Assembly (NCBI GenBank): GCA_035689115.1
Contig: DASSMA010000058.1
Coordinates: 3,875-67,874 of the forward strand
Reading direction: 5' to 3'
DNA length: 64,000 nt
Origin: JAHFUS01 sp035689115
GTDB taxonomy: Bacteria; Actinomycetota; Acidimicrobiia; Acidimicrobiales; GCA-2861595
Shown here: positions 49,999-58,615 of the stretch, piece after piece
How the letters are laid out: each line of letters begins with the position of its first letter
Numbering within the stretch: position 1 is the stretch's first letter
Translations under genes and position numbers: made by a program
Notes under the pieces: generated by a model
Told to the model about the DNA's origin: nothing
Seen by the model: the letters and a program-made list of their open reading frames with translations, nothing else
Databases searched by the model: none

Positions 49999-50085
49999 TC
50001 GCCTCGCAAGCGGATCTTGCTCGGCTGCTTTGTGGGGGGCTGCGCCCCCCACGCCCCCCGTGCCGGCAGCCGTGGGGGGCGCCTC
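49999..50085. repeat. GC-rich dispersed intergenic repeat, copy 2
   Basis: It opens with TCGCCTCGCAAGCGGATC, then the perfect hairpin GGGGGGC-TGC-GCCCCCC at 50034-50050, CGCCCCCCGTGCC and GCAGCC. It parallels the copy at 38254-38345. It lies 5 bp after the stop of the 704-aa protein and could act as its terminator, though no T run follows. Confidence 0.7.
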
Positions 50086-50192
50086 CGGCGCCGTTCTGCG
50101 GCCGCCGGCAGCCGATGCACCCGCCGGCGACCGGGCAATGGGGCCCGGTCGTCCGGCGCGAAGAATCGCCGGAAGCTGCCGATACTGAAAGG

Positions 50193-51446
50193 GTGAGGCT
50201 CGGTCTCGCGGGGGTTGTGGTGGCGGCCGCTGTGGTGGCCGCCGGCGGCTCGGCGGGCGCCGGCGTGCCGGGGTCGTCCTGCCCCGTCTTCCCGGCCGAC
50301 AACGTGTGGCACGCCGACGTGTCGTCGCTGCCGGTCCACCCGTCCGGCGCCGCCTGGCTGGCGTCGATGGGAGGCCCGGCCGTGCGGATCCACCCCGACT
50401 TCGGGCCGGCCGGGCCGGGGGAGCAGCCCTACGGGATCCCGTGGGTCACCGTGGCGGGCGACGCCCCCAAGGTCGACGTGGCCTTCGAGTACGCCGACGA
50501 GAGCGACCCGGGGCCCTACCCCCTCACCCGGGCCACGCCGGTGGAGGGCGGCAGCGACCGCCACGCCATCATGGTCGACCGCGACCGCTGCACGCTCTAC
50601 GAGCTGTACGGGACGGCGTGGGATGCCGAGGGGGCGGTCGCCGGCTCCGGGGCGGTCTGGGACCTGCGGTCCGACGCCCTCCGGCCCGACGGCTGGACCT
50701 CGGCCGACGCCGCCGGCCTGCCCATCTTCGCCGGCCTCCTCCGGCGCGACGAGGTGGCGTCGGGCACGGTCGACCATGCCATCCGGATGACCGCCCAGCG
50801 CACCGACCGGTCCTACGTGTGGCCGGCCCGCCACCAGGCCGGCGCCGCCCGCGACCCGTCGCTGCCGCCCATGGGCGCCCGGTTCCGCCTCAAGGGGGCC
50901 TTCTCCCTGGCCGGCTTCCGCCCCGACACCCAGGCGGTGCTGCGGGCCATGCAGCACTACGGCCTGATCCTGGCCGACAACGGGTCGAATTGGTACTTCA
51001 CGGGCACGTCCGAGGACGGCTGGGACCCCGCCATGCTCGACGAGCTGAAGACGATCCCGGCCGGCGCCTTCGAGGCGGTGGACGCCTCGTCGCTCATGGC
51101 CAGCCCCGACTCGGGCCGGGTACGGGCGCCGGCGCCGGCCACCACCCTCCCGGCGGCCACGACCACCACCACCCGGCCGCCGACCACCACCACCCGCCCG
51201 GACACCACGACGACGGCGCCGGCCACCACCACGTCGTCGTCGACCACCGTGCCGCCTCCCAAGCGGGTGCTGCTGCTCCCGCCGACCACCGAGGCGGCGC
51301 CCGACGAGACCGTGTCGGCCGCCCCGGCGGCGGCCACGTCGGGCGGAGGGCCGACCGCGTGGCTGCTGGCCCTCGGCGCCGCCGGCGCGGCGGCGGGCGC
51401 CGGCTGGGCCGTCCTCCACCTGCGCCGGCGCCGCCCACCCCCCTGA
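50193..51446 (+). CDS. secreted protein with Thr-rich stalk and C-terminal membrane anchor
   Basis: A 417-aa exported protein. The signal peptide is RLGLAGVVVAAAVVAAGGSAGA. The globular part (30-300) has CPVFPADNVWHADVSSLPVHP, GIPWVTVAGD, YADESDPGPYPL, RPDGWTSADAAGLPIFAGL, YVWPARHQAG and LADNGSNWYFTG, a conserved secreted family whose activity I cannot name. A Thr/Pro stalk (about 310-365) and a TM helix with basic stop (LHLRRRRPPP) follow, so it is probably displayed on the cell surface. GTG start. The DNA upstream carries the second GC-rich repeat. Confidence 0.8.
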   Translation: MRLGLAGVVVAAAVVAAGGSAGAGVPGSSCPVFPADNVWHADVSSLPVHPSGAAWLASMGGPAVRIHPDFGPAGPGEQPYGIPWVTVAGDAPKVDVAFEYADESDPGPYPLTRATPVEGGSDRHAIMVDRDRCTLYELYGTAWDAEGAVAGSGAVWDLRSDALRPDGWTSADAAGLPIFAGLLRRDEVASGTVDHAIRMTAQRTDRSYVWPARHQAGAARDPSLPPMGARFRLKGAFSLAGFRPDTQAVLRAMQHYGLILADNGSNWYFTGTSEDGWDPAMLDELKTIPAGAFEAVDASSLMASPDSGRVRAPAPATTLPAATTTTTRPPTTTTRPDTTTTAPATTTSSSTTVPPPKRVLLLPPTTEAAPDETVSAAPAAATSGGGPTAWLLALGAAGAAAGAGWAVLHLRRRRPPP

Positions 51447-51474
51447 CCGCCGCAGCAGGGTACGGTCGGGGGCC

Positions 51475-52899
51475 GTGGCCCGCTACGACCTGGTCATCGT
51501 GGGGATGGGCTCGGGGGGGATGGTGGCGGCCGAGTTCGCCGCCTCGCTCGGCCTCCGGGTGGCGGTGGTGGAGCGGGCGAGGGTGGGCGGCGACTGCCTG
51601 TGGACGGGGTGCGTGCCGTCCAAGGCCCTCCTGGCGTCGGCCAAGGTGGCCCACCACATCCGGACGGCCGACCGCTGGGGGCTGCCGGCCCGGGAGCCGG
51701 AGATCGACACCGGCGAGGTGTGGAAGCGCATCCGGGCGGTGCAGCAGGAGGTGGCCGCCACCGACGACAGCCCGGCCCGCTTCGAGGCGCTGGGGGTCGA
51801 ACTGGTCACCGGCACCGGCCGCCTCGCCGGTCCCCATACGGTCGACGTGGACGGGCGGGCGCTGGAGACCCGGTTCGTGCTGCTTTGCACCGGCAGCCGG
51901 CCGGCTGTCCCGCCCGTGCCGGGGCTGGCCGAGGCCGGCCACCTCACCAGCGAGAACGTGTTCGAGGTGGAGCGGGCGCCGGCCCGGCTGATGGCGATCG
52001 GCGGCGGGCCGATCGCCGTCGAGCTGGCCCAGGGGTGCAACCGCCTGGGCGTGGACGTCACCGTGCTCCAGCGGGGGCCCCGCATCCTGCCGCGCGACGA
52101 GCCCGAGCTGGTGGCCATCCTGGCCGACCGGCTGCAGGCCGAGGGCGTGCGGATCGTGGTCGACGTGGCCGTGGAGCGGGTGGAGGTGTCGGGCGGGGTC
52201 AAGGTCGTGCACGGCACGGTGGCCGGGGAGCCGTCCTCCTGGGAGGCCGACGAGATCCTGGTGGCGGCCGGGCGGCGGCCCAACGTGGAGGCGCTGGGCC
52301 TGGAGGCGGCGGGGGTGCGCACCGGGCCCCGGGGGATCGAGGTCGACGACCGCATGCGCTCGAGCGTGCCGTCGGTCTACGCCGCCGGCGACGTGGCCGG
52401 CCGGTACCTGTTCACCCACTCGGCCGCCCACGAGGCCCTGCGGGCGGTCCGGGACATGTTCTTCCCCGGCCGGGGCACGGTGAGCGACCTGGTGCCGTGG
52501 TGCACGTTCACCGACCCGGAGCTGGCCCACGCCGGGCTCACCGAGGCCGAGGCCAGGGCCGCCCACCCCGGCGAGGTCACCGTTCACCGGATCGACCTGT
52601 CCCACTCCGACCGGGCCCGGGCCGACGGCGACGCCGAGGGCCGGATCGTCGCCGTCTGCGGCAAGCGTGACCGCCTGCTCGGGGCCAGCATCCTGGCGCC
52701 GGGCGCCGGCGAGCTGATCCACGAGCTGGCCCTCGTGATCAAGCAGGGGGGCCGCCTCACCGACCTGTCGAGCCTGATCCACGTGTACCCCACGCTGTCG
52801 ACCTCGGTGAGCCAGGTGGCGGCAGAGGCCACCTTCGCCTCGGCCCTGCGCCTCAAGTGGGTCACCCGCCTGGCCCGTCTGCGGCTGCCGGGGCGCTGA
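51475..52899 (+). CDS. FAD-dependent pyridine nucleotide-disulfide oxidoreductase
   Basis: A 474-aa class I flavin disulfide reductase: FAD site VIVGMGSGGMVAAEFAASLG, redox pair GGDCLWTGCVPSK (C-x4-C), NAD(P) site AIGGGPIAVELAQGCNRLG, VYAAGDVAG, and the C-terminal dimer region IHVYPTLSTSVSQ. The His is present, but the Glu that follows in lipoamide dehydrogenase (HPTLSE) is Thr here. So it belongs with the uncharacterised mercuric-reductase/LpdA-like subgroup rather than true lipoamide dehydrogenase. GTG start 28 bp after the secreted protein. Substrate unknown. Confidence 0.88.
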   Translation: MARYDLVIVGMGSGGMVAAEFAASLGLRVAVVERARVGGDCLWTGCVPSKALLASAKVAHHIRTADRWGLPAREPEIDTGEVWKRIRAVQQEVAATDDSPARFEALGVELVTGTGRLAGPHTVDVDGRALETRFVLLCTGSRPAVPPVPGLAEAGHLTSENVFEVERAPARLMAIGGGPIAVELAQGCNRLGVDVTVLQRGPRILPRDEPELVAILADRLQAEGVRIVVDVAVERVEVSGGVKVVHGTVAGEPSSWEADEILVAAGRRPNVEALGLEAAGVRTGPRGIEVDDRMRSSVPSVYAAGDVAGRYLFTHSAAHEALRAVRDMFFPGRGTVSDLVPWCTFTDPELAHAGLTEAEARAAHPGEVTVHRIDLSHSDRARADGDAEGRIVAVCGKRDRLLGASILAPGAGELIHELALVIKQGGRLTDLSSLIHVYPTLSTSVSQVAAEATFASALRLKWVTRLARLRLPGR

Positions 52900-52953
52900 G
52901 CCTGCCCGATCGGGCAAGGGCGGGCGGTCCCGCCGGCGGTACGCTCGGAGCCG

Positions 52954-53721
52954 ATGGCTCCCCTCGTGATGGGCGTGGTGAACGTGACGCCCGACTCGTT
53001 CTCCGATGGCGGCTTGCACGCCGACCCCCGACGGGCGGTGGCCCACGGGCTGGCTCTGCTCGCCGAGGGCGCGGCCGTGCTCGACGTGGGGGGCGAATCC
53101 ACCCGCCCCGGCGCCGAGCCGGTGGGGGAGGCCGAGGAGCTGCGCCGGGTGCTGCCGGTGGTGGAGGCCCTGGCCGCCCACGGCCGGGTGTCGATCGACA
53201 CCACCAAGGCGTCCGTGGCCCGGGCGGCGGTGGCGGCGGGGGCCACGCTGGTCAACGACGTGTCGGCTTTACTGCACGAGGTGGCGGCCGAGGCCGGCGT
53301 GGGGTGGGTGGCCATGCACCGCCGGGGGGACCCCCGCACCATGCAGGCGGCCCCCCGCTACGACGACGTGGTCGCCGAGGTGCGGGCCTTCCTGCTCGAG
53401 CGGGCCGAGGCGGCGAAGGCGGCCGGCGTGGCCGAGGTCTGGATCGACCCCGGCATCGGCTTCGGCAAGACGGCCGGTCACAACCTGTCCCTGCTGCGCC
53501 ACCTCCGCTCGCTGGTGGACACCGGCTGGCCGGTCCTGGTGGGCACCAGCCGCAAGTCGTTCCTCGGCGCCCTGGCCGGCGGGGCGGCGGCCGCCGACCG
53601 CCTGGAGGGCTCGCTGGCCACCGCCGTGTGGGCCATGGCCCAGGGGGCGGCCATGGTGCGGGTCCACGACGTGGCCGCCACCGCCGAGGCGGCCCGGCTG
53701 GTGGCGGGAGTGGCGGCGTGA
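52954..53721 (+). CDS. folP: dihydropteroate synthase
   Basis: A 255-aa FolP: MGVVNVTPDSFSDGG, LDVGGESTRPGA, VSIDTTKASVARAA, LVNDVSAL, IDPGIGFGKTAGHNLSLLRHL and LVGTSRKSFLGALAG, all the usual pterin- and phosphate-binding motifs. It joins 4-aminobenzoate to the pterin; it is the target of sulfonamides. ATG start. It begins the tight run folP, pseudophosphatase-like gene, folB, folK, with 4-bp overlap to the next gene. Confidence 0.95.
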   Translation: MAPLVMGVVNVTPDSFSDGGLHADPRRAVAHGLALLAEGAAVLDVGGESTRPGAEPVGEAEELRRVLPVVEALAAHGRVSIDTTKASVARAAVAAGATLVNDVSALLHEVAAEAGVGWVAMHRRGDPRTMQAAPRYDDVVAEVRAFLLERAEAAKAAGVAEVWIDPGIGFGKTAGHNLSLLRHLRSLVDTGWPVLVGTSRKSFLGALAGGAAAADRLEGSLATAVWAMAQGAAMVRVHDVAATAEAARLVAGVAA

Positions 53722-54227
53722 GGGGCAAGTGGGCGGCCGGGCTGCCCCCCCGCAACTTCACGTGGATCATCAAGGACAAGCTGGCGGTCAGCGAGCGGCC
53801 AGGCGGCTACGCCCGCAACCACCGGCGGGTCCGGCGCCAGGAGGAGATCATCTGGCTGCGGGAGCAGCACTTCGACCGGATCGTGTCGCTGCTCGGGTCG
53901 CCCCACAACCTCCATGCCTACGAGGAGCAGGGCATCACCTCGTCGCACGTGCCCTTCAGCGCCCTCGACGACCCCCGCACCGTGCTGCCCGACCTGTACC
54001 AGCAGCTGGCCGGCTGGCTGGGCGGCGGCGAGAAGCTGCTGGTGCACCAGGAGGAGATGGGCGACCGGCTCATGGGCGTCATGGCCGGCTACCTGCTCTG
54101 CATGAACCTGATCCCCGACGGCCCCCAGGCCATCGCCGTCGTCGAGCGCATCACCCAGCGCCAGATGGGCCCGCCGGGCCGGGAGCTGGTCGCCCTGGTG
54201 CCCACGCTCTCGTGGCCGACGCCGTAG
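53718..54227 (+). CDS. dual-specificity-phosphatase-like protein lacking catalytic Cys
   Basis: A 169-aa protein embedded between folP and folB with overlaps on both sides (4 bp and 16 bp). The order of elements resembles a small DSP/PTP domain: FTWIIKDKLAVSERPG near the N-terminus, IIWLREQHFDRIVSLLG, ITSSHVPFSALDDP and LLVHQEEMGDRLMGVMAGYLL. In phosphatases the P-loop is HCx5R; here it reads His110-Gln111-x5-Arg117, with Gln in place of the nucleophile Cys. If the family call is right, it is a pseudophosphatase, binding rather than hydrolysing phosphoesters. The family call is my reading of the pattern, not a database result. Confidence 0.7.
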   Translation: MRGKWAAGLPPRNFTWIIKDKLAVSERPGGYARNHRRVRRQEEIIWLREQHFDRIVSLLGSPHNLHAYEEQGITSSHVPFSALDDPRTVLPDLYQQLAGWLGGGEKLLVHQEEMGDRLMGVMAGYLLCMNLIPDGPQAIAVVERITQRQMGPPGRELVALVPTLSWPTP

Positions 54228-54574
54228 AGCTGCGCGGCCTGCGGGTCGTGGGGCGCCACGGCCTGCTGCCCCACGAGCGCGACCGCGACCAGCCCTTCGA
54301 GGTCGACCTCGACCTCCACCTCGACCTGGCACCGGCCGGCGCCTCCGACGCCCTGGCCGACACGGTGGACTACGGGGCGGTGGTCGCCGCCACCGCCCGG
54401 GTCGTCGCCGGCCCCAGGGTCGACCTGCTGGAGACGCTGGCCCAGCGCATCGCCGACGCCGTGCTGGCCGACGCCCGGGTCGAGGCGGTCACCGTCGCCG
54501 TCCGCAAGCTGCGCCCGCCCGTCCCCGCCGACCTGGCCACCGCCGGCGTCCGCATCAGCCGCCGGCGCCGGTGA
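54212..54574 (+). CDS. folB: dihydroneopterin aldolase
   Basis: A 120-aa FolB: VELRGLRVVGRHGLLPHERDRDQPFEVDLDLHLDL at the N-terminus (GxHGxxxxE), ADTVDYGAVVAATARVV, LLETLAQRIADAVL and VTVAVRKLRPPVP. It turns dihydroneopterin into hydroxymethyl-dihydropterin. GTG start lies inside the end of the preceding gene (16-bp overlap), and its stop overlaps folK by 4 bp. Confidence 0.93.
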   Translation: MADAVELRGLRVVGRHGLLPHERDRDQPFEVDLDLHLDLAPAGASDALADTVDYGAVVAATARVVAGPRVDLLETLAQRIADAVLADARVEAVTVAVRKLRPPVPADLATAGVRISRRRR

Positions 54575-55014
54575 CGAGGGCGTTCGTCGCCCTCGGGTCG
54601 AACCTGTGTGACCGGCGGGCCCACCTGCGGGCGGCGGTGGCCGGCCTGCCCGGCGTAGTGGCCGTCTCGGACGCCTACGAGACGGACCCGGTGGGCGGGC
54701 CCGCCGGCCAGCCGCCGTACCTGAACGCGGTGGTGGAGCTGGACACCGACCTGTCGCCCCGGGAGCTCCTGGCGGTCGGCCAGGGCCTCGAGGCGGCCGC
54801 CGGCCGGGTGCGGGCCGAGCGGTGGGGGCCGAGGACGCTCGACGTGGACGTGCTGCTCGTCGGCGACCTCGTGGTGGAGGAGCCCGACCTCGTGGTGCCC
54901 CACCCCCGGATGCGGGAGCGGGCCTTCGTGCTCGTCCCCCTCCACGACCTGGCGCCCGAGCTGGTGGGGGAGCGCCCCGCCGACCCGTCCGTCCGGGGGA
55001 TCGGCCCGCTGTAG
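54571..55014 (+). CDS. folK: hydroxymethyl-dihydropterin pyrophosphokinase
   Basis: A 147-aa FolK: AFVALGSNLCDRRAHLRAA, YETDPVGGPAGQPPYLNAVVEL, RWGPRTLDVDVLLVGD (Mg-binding Asp pair) and VVPHPRMRERAFVLVPLHDLAPEL. It pyrophosphorylates the pterin for FolP. GTG start overlapping folB (GTGA). It closes the folate run; 52 bp separate it from panC. Confidence 0.95.
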   Translation: MTRAFVALGSNLCDRRAHLRAAVAGLPGVVAVSDAYETDPVGGPAGQPPYLNAVVELDTDLSPRELLAVGQGLEAAAGRVRAERWGPRTLDVDVLLVGDLVVEEPDLVVPHPRMRERAFVLVPLHDLAPELVGERPADPSVRGIGPL

Positions 55015-55066
55015 GGTGGAACCACGAACGGCACTCCACGCGGAGGCCGGAACGTGAAGGAGCAGC

Positions 55067-55888
55067 GTGGACCTCATCACCACCGTGGCCGCGTTCCGCG
55101 CCGCGCTCGAGGGCGAGCGGGCGGCGGGGCGCTCGGTCGGGCTGGTGCCCACCATGGGCGCCCTCCACGACGGCCACCTGTCCCTCATGCGCCGGGCCAA
55201 GAGGCAGTGCGACGTGGTGGCGGCGACGGTGTTCGTCAACCCGCTCCAGTTCGGCCCCAAGGAGGACCTCGACGCCTATCCGCGGGACCTCGAGGGCGAT
55301 GCCGCCAAGGCCAAGGCGGCTCGCGTGAAGTACGTCTTCGCCCCGTCGCCGGCCGAGATGTTCCCCACGCCCCCGCTCACCACCGTGCACGTGGCCGAGC
55401 TGGGCGACGAGCGGGAGGGGGCGTCCCGGCCCGGCCACTTCGACGGCGTCGCCACCATCGTCGCCAAGCTCTTCGCCGTCGCCGGGCCCTGCAGGGCCTA
55501 CTTCGGCGAGAAGGACTACCAGCAGCTCGAGGTGGTGCGCCGGCTGGCGGCCGACCTGTCGCTGCCGGTGGAGGTCGTCGCCTGCCCCACCGTGCGCGAG
55601 CCCGACGGCCTGGCCCTGTCCAGCCGCAACGCCTACCTGTCGCCCGATGAGCGGGCCGCCGCCACCGTGCTCTACCGGGCCCTGCAGGAGGGGAAGAAGG
55701 TGGTGGAGCGGCAGGGCGACCTGGCCATCGCCAGCGCCGTGATGGCCACCACCATCGCCCACGAGCCCCTCGCCACCTTCGACTACGCCGACGCCGTCCC
55801 CGAGGGCGTCTTCCGTGTCCGCCTCTTCGTGGCGGCCCGCATCGGCAGCACCCGGCTCATCGACAACATGGAGGCCACCCTGCCGTGA
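55067..55888 (+). CDS. panC: pantothenate synthetase
   Basis: A 273-aa PanC: VPTMGALHDGHLSLMRRAK (HxGH), VFVNPLQFGPKEDLDAYPRDLE, YFGEKDYQQLEVVRRLAADL and LSSRNAYLSPDERAAA. It condenses pantoate and beta-alanine using ATP. The GTG at 55067 has GAAGGAG five bases upstream. Its stop overlaps panD by 4 bp, so the enzyme that makes beta-alanine and the enzyme that uses it are translationally coupled. Confidence 0.96.
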   Translation: MDLITTVAAFRAALEGERAAGRSVGLVPTMGALHDGHLSLMRRAKRQCDVVAATVFVNPLQFGPKEDLDAYPRDLEGDAAKAKAARVKYVFAPSPAEMFPTPPLTTVHVAELGDEREGASRPGHFDGVATIVAKLFAVAGPCRAYFGEKDYQQLEVVRRLAADLSLPVEVVACPTVREPDGLALSSRNAYLSPDERAAATVLYRALQEGKKVVERQGDLAIASAVMATTIAHEPLATFDYADAVPEGVFRVRLFVAARIGSTRLIDNMEATLP

Positions 55889-56244
55889 GGCGCCAGTTGC
55901 TCAAGTCCAAGATCCACCGGGCCACCGTCACCGACGCCGACGTCGACTACGTCGGCTCGGTCACCGTCGACGCCGACCTCCTGGCGCTGGCCGACATCCG
56001 GGAGTGGGAGCAGGTCCACCTGCTCGACATCGACAACGGCGCCCGCCTCGTCACCTACGCAATCCCCGGCGGGCCCGGGGAGATCTGCGTCAACGGGGCC
56101 GCCGCCCGGCTCGTCCGCCCCGGCCACAGGGTCATCGTCATCACCTACGCCGACTACGAGGAGGCCGAGCTGGACGGCCACCAGCCGGTGGTGGTCCACG
56201 TCGACGCCCGCAACCGCCCGGCGGCACCGGTGCCCGCCCAGTAG
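55885..56244 (+). CDS. panD: aspartate 1-decarboxylase proenzyme
   Basis: A 119-aa pyruvoyl enzyme: LLKSKIHRATVTDADVDYVGSVTVDADLL, where Gly-Ser (YVGS) is the self-cleavage site that creates the pyruvoyl group, then NGARLVTYAIPG, ICVNGAAARLVRPGHRVIVITYADY. It makes beta-alanine from aspartate for panC. GTG start overlapping panC. Its tail is Pro/Ala-rich. Confidence 0.96.
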   Translation: MRRQLLKSKIHRATVTDADVDYVGSVTVDADLLALADIREWEQVHLLDIDNGARLVTYAIPGGPGEICVNGAAARLVRPGHRVIVITYADYEEAELDGHQPVVVHVDARNRPAAPVPAQ

Positions 56245-56254
56245 CTTCGCCCGC

Positions 56255-57778
56255 GTGGACCTCGACCTCCTCGTGCTCGGCTCGGGCGTGGCCGGCCTGT
56301 CGGCCGCCGTGCGGGCCGCCCTGGAGGAGCCGGGGCTGCGGGTGGGCGTGCTCACCAAGGCGGAGCTGGCCCAGACGGCCACCCGCTGGGCCCAGGGCGG
56401 CGTGGCGGCCGCCCTGGGCGGCGACGAGGACTCCACCGACCTCCACCTGGCCGACACCCTGAAGGCCGGCGCCGGCCTGTGCGACGTCGACGCCGTGCGG
56501 GTGCTGGTGGACGAGGGTCCGGGCCGGGTCAACGAGCTGATCGGCCTGGGCGCCGTCTTCGACACCGACCGCTCGGGCGCCCTGCTCCTGGCGCGGGAGG
56601 GCGGCCACTCCGTCGCCCGGGTCGTCCACGCCGGCGGGGCGGCGACGGGCGCCGAGATCGAGCGGGCCCTGGTCGACGCCGTGCGGGCCACTGCCGCCGG
56701 CGTGTTCGAGCGCTGGTTCGCCGTCGACCTGCTGGTGGAGGGGGGCCGGTGCCGGGGCGTGGCGGCCCTCGATGAGGCGGGTGCCCGCCACGAGGTGCGG
56801 GCTTCCCACGTGCTGGTGGCCACCGGCGGCGCCGGCCAGCTGTACTCGGTCACCACCAACCCGCTGGAGGCCACCGGCGACGGCGTGGCCATGGCGCTGC
56901 GGGCCGGCGTGGCGGTGGCCGACGTCGAGTTCATGCAGTTCCACCCCACTGCCCTGCACCACCCCGAGATGCCCCGGCCGCTGCTGTCGGAGGCCCTGCG
57001 GGGCCACGGCGCCCTGCTGCGGGACGCCGGCGGCGAGCGCTTCGTCGACGAGCTGCTGCCGCGCGACCAGGTCAGCCGGGCCATGACCGAGCGGCTGCTG
57101 GACCAGGGCGTCGACCATCTCTGGCTCGACGCCACCGGCCTGGAGGACTTCGACCGCCGGTTCCCCACCATCGCCGCCTCGGTGCGCAAGGTGGGGCTCG
57201 ACCCCACCGCCGACTGGCTGCCGGTGGCACCGGCCGCCCACTACCTGTCGGGCGGCGTGGTCACCGACCTGCGGGGCGCCACCACCCTGCCCGGCCTCTG
57301 GGCCTGCGGGGAGGCGGCCTCCACCGGCGTGCACGGCGCCAACCGGCTGGCGTCCAACTCGCTGCTGGAGGGCATGGTGTTCGGGCCGCGGGTGGTGGAG
57401 GCCGTCCTCGCCGGCGCTGACGGCCCCGAGCCCAGCGGCGTCATGCGCGCCGTCCTGGCCGGCGAGAGCCCGCTCCTGTCGCTGCCGCCGGCGCCGGCCG
57501 CCGGGGCACCCGTCGAGGCGGTGAAGGCCCGCTCCGTTCTCCAGCACGCCATGACCGAGGGCGCCGGCGTGCTGCGCTCGGCTCGCTCGCTGGCCGCCAC
57601 CGCTGCCACCCTCGACGAGCTGGGCGACGAGTCCGACCCGGAGCTGGCCAACCTGCGCGCCGTCGCCCGGGCGCTGGTGCTCGCCGCCACCGCCCGCGAG
57701 GAGACGAGGGGCTGCCACGCCCGCACCGACTTCCCCGCCACGCGGCCCGAGTTCGCCCGCCGGTTCGTGATCCGGTGA
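56255..57778 (+). CDS. nadB: L-aspartate oxidase
   Basis: A 507-aa flavoprotein: LVLGSGVAGLSAAVRAAL (FAD), RWAQGGVAAALGGDEDSTDLHLADTLKAGAGLCD, TGGAGQLYSVTTNPLEATGDGVAMA, FMQFHPTALHH, GANRLASNSLLEGMVFG, then a helical C-terminal domain with ETRGCHARTDFP. It makes iminoaspartate for quinolinate. Start GTG 10 bp after panD; 4-bp overlap with nadC. The nadA partner is not in the window. Confidence 0.95.
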   Translation: MDLDLLVLGSGVAGLSAAVRAALEEPGLRVGVLTKAELAQTATRWAQGGVAAALGGDEDSTDLHLADTLKAGAGLCDVDAVRVLVDEGPGRVNELIGLGAVFDTDRSGALLLAREGGHSVARVVHAGGAATGAEIERALVDAVRATAAGVFERWFAVDLLVEGGRCRGVAALDEAGARHEVRASHVLVATGGAGQLYSVTTNPLEATGDGVAMALRAGVAVADVEFMQFHPTALHHPEMPRPLLSEALRGHGALLRDAGGERFVDELLPRDQVSRAMTERLLDQGVDHLWLDATGLEDFDRRFPTIAASVRKVGLDPTADWLPVAPAAHYLSGGVVTDLRGATTLPGLWACGEAASTGVHGANRLASNSLLEGMVFGPRVVEAVLAGADGPEPSGVMRAVLAGESPLLSLPPAPAAGAPVEAVKARSVLQHAMTEGAGVLRSARSLAATAATLDELGDESDPELANLRAVARALVLAATAREETRGCHARTDFPATRPEFARRFVIR

Positions 57779-58614
57779 CGCCGTTCGACCCGCCCCTGCC
57801 GGCGGTGCGCGAGCTGGTGGCCCGGGCCCTGGCCGAGGACCTGGAGCCGCTGGGCGACCTCACCGCCGCCCTGCTCGACGGCTCCGTCCCGGTGAGCGCG
57901 GCCGTGGTGAGCCGGGAGGACGGTGTGCTGGCCGGGTCGCTGTGCTTCGAGGAGGCCTACGTCCGGCTCGACCCGGCGGTGTCGGTGTTCTTCCTGGTGG
58001 CCGACGGCGACCGGCTGGCGCCGGGCACCAAGGTGGCCGAGCTGGAGGGGCCGGCGCCCTCGCTGCTGGCGGGGGAGCGCACCGCCCTCAACCTGCTGTG
58101 CCACCTGTCGGGCGTCGCCACCCTCACCCGCCGCTTCGTGGACGCCGTCGAGGGGTCGCACACCCGCGTCCTCGACACCCGAAAGACCCTGCCCGGGCTG
58201 CGGGCCGTCCAGAAGGCGGCGGTGCGGGCCGGCGGCGGCCACAACCACCGGGGCAGCCTGTCGGAGATGGTGCTGGTGAAGGACAACCACCGGGCCGCCC
58301 TCGGCGTGGCCGAGGCGGTGGGCCGGGCCCGCCAGCGGTGGCCGTTCCGGGCCGTCGAGGTGGAGTGCGACACGATCGAGCAGGTGCGGGAGGCGGTGGC
58401 CGCCGGCGCCACCGCCGTGCTCCTCGACAACATGGGCCCGATCCAGGTCCGGCAGTGCGTGGAGGAGGTGGCCGGCCGGGCGCTCACCGAGGCGTCGGGC
58501 GGCATCACCCTCGAGCACGTCGCCGCCTACGCGGCGGCCGGCGTGGACTTCGTGTCGGTGGGCGCCCTCACCATGTCGGCGCCTTCCCTGGACCTCGGTC
58601 TGGACCTCGCCTGA
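57775..58614 (+). CDS. nadC: nicotinate-nucleotide pyrophosphorylase (carboxylating)
   Basis: A 279-aa quinolinate phosphoribosyltransferase: LAEDLEPLGDLTAALL, GERTALNLLCHLSGVATLTRRFVDAV, LDTRKTLPGLRAVQKAAVRAGGGHNHRGSLSEMVLVKDNH, EVECDTIEQV and LDNMGPIQVRQCVEEV. It makes nicotinate mononucleotide. GTG start overlapping nadB. CoaX begins 1 bp after its stop. Confidence 0.96.
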   Translation: MTPFDPPLPAVRELVARALAEDLEPLGDLTAALLDGSVPVSAAVVSREDGVLAGSLCFEEAYVRLDPAVSVFFLVADGDRLAPGTKVAELEGPAPSLLAGERTALNLLCHLSGVATLTRRFVDAVEGSHTRVLDTRKTLPGLRAVQKAAVRAGGGHNHRGSLSEMVLVKDNHRAALGVAEAVGRARQRWPFRAVEVECDTIEQVREAVAAGATAVLLDNMGPIQVRQCVEEVAGRALTEASGGITLEHVAAYAAAGVDFVSVGALTMSAPSLDLGLDLA

Positions 58615-58615
58615 G

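Noticed and set aside
47844..51419. A 1191-codon minus-strand open frame opposite the 704-aa protein and secreted protein
   Set aside because: Low-complexity composition typical of antisense frames; the plus-strand proteins have clear domain structure, starts and ribosome-binding sites.
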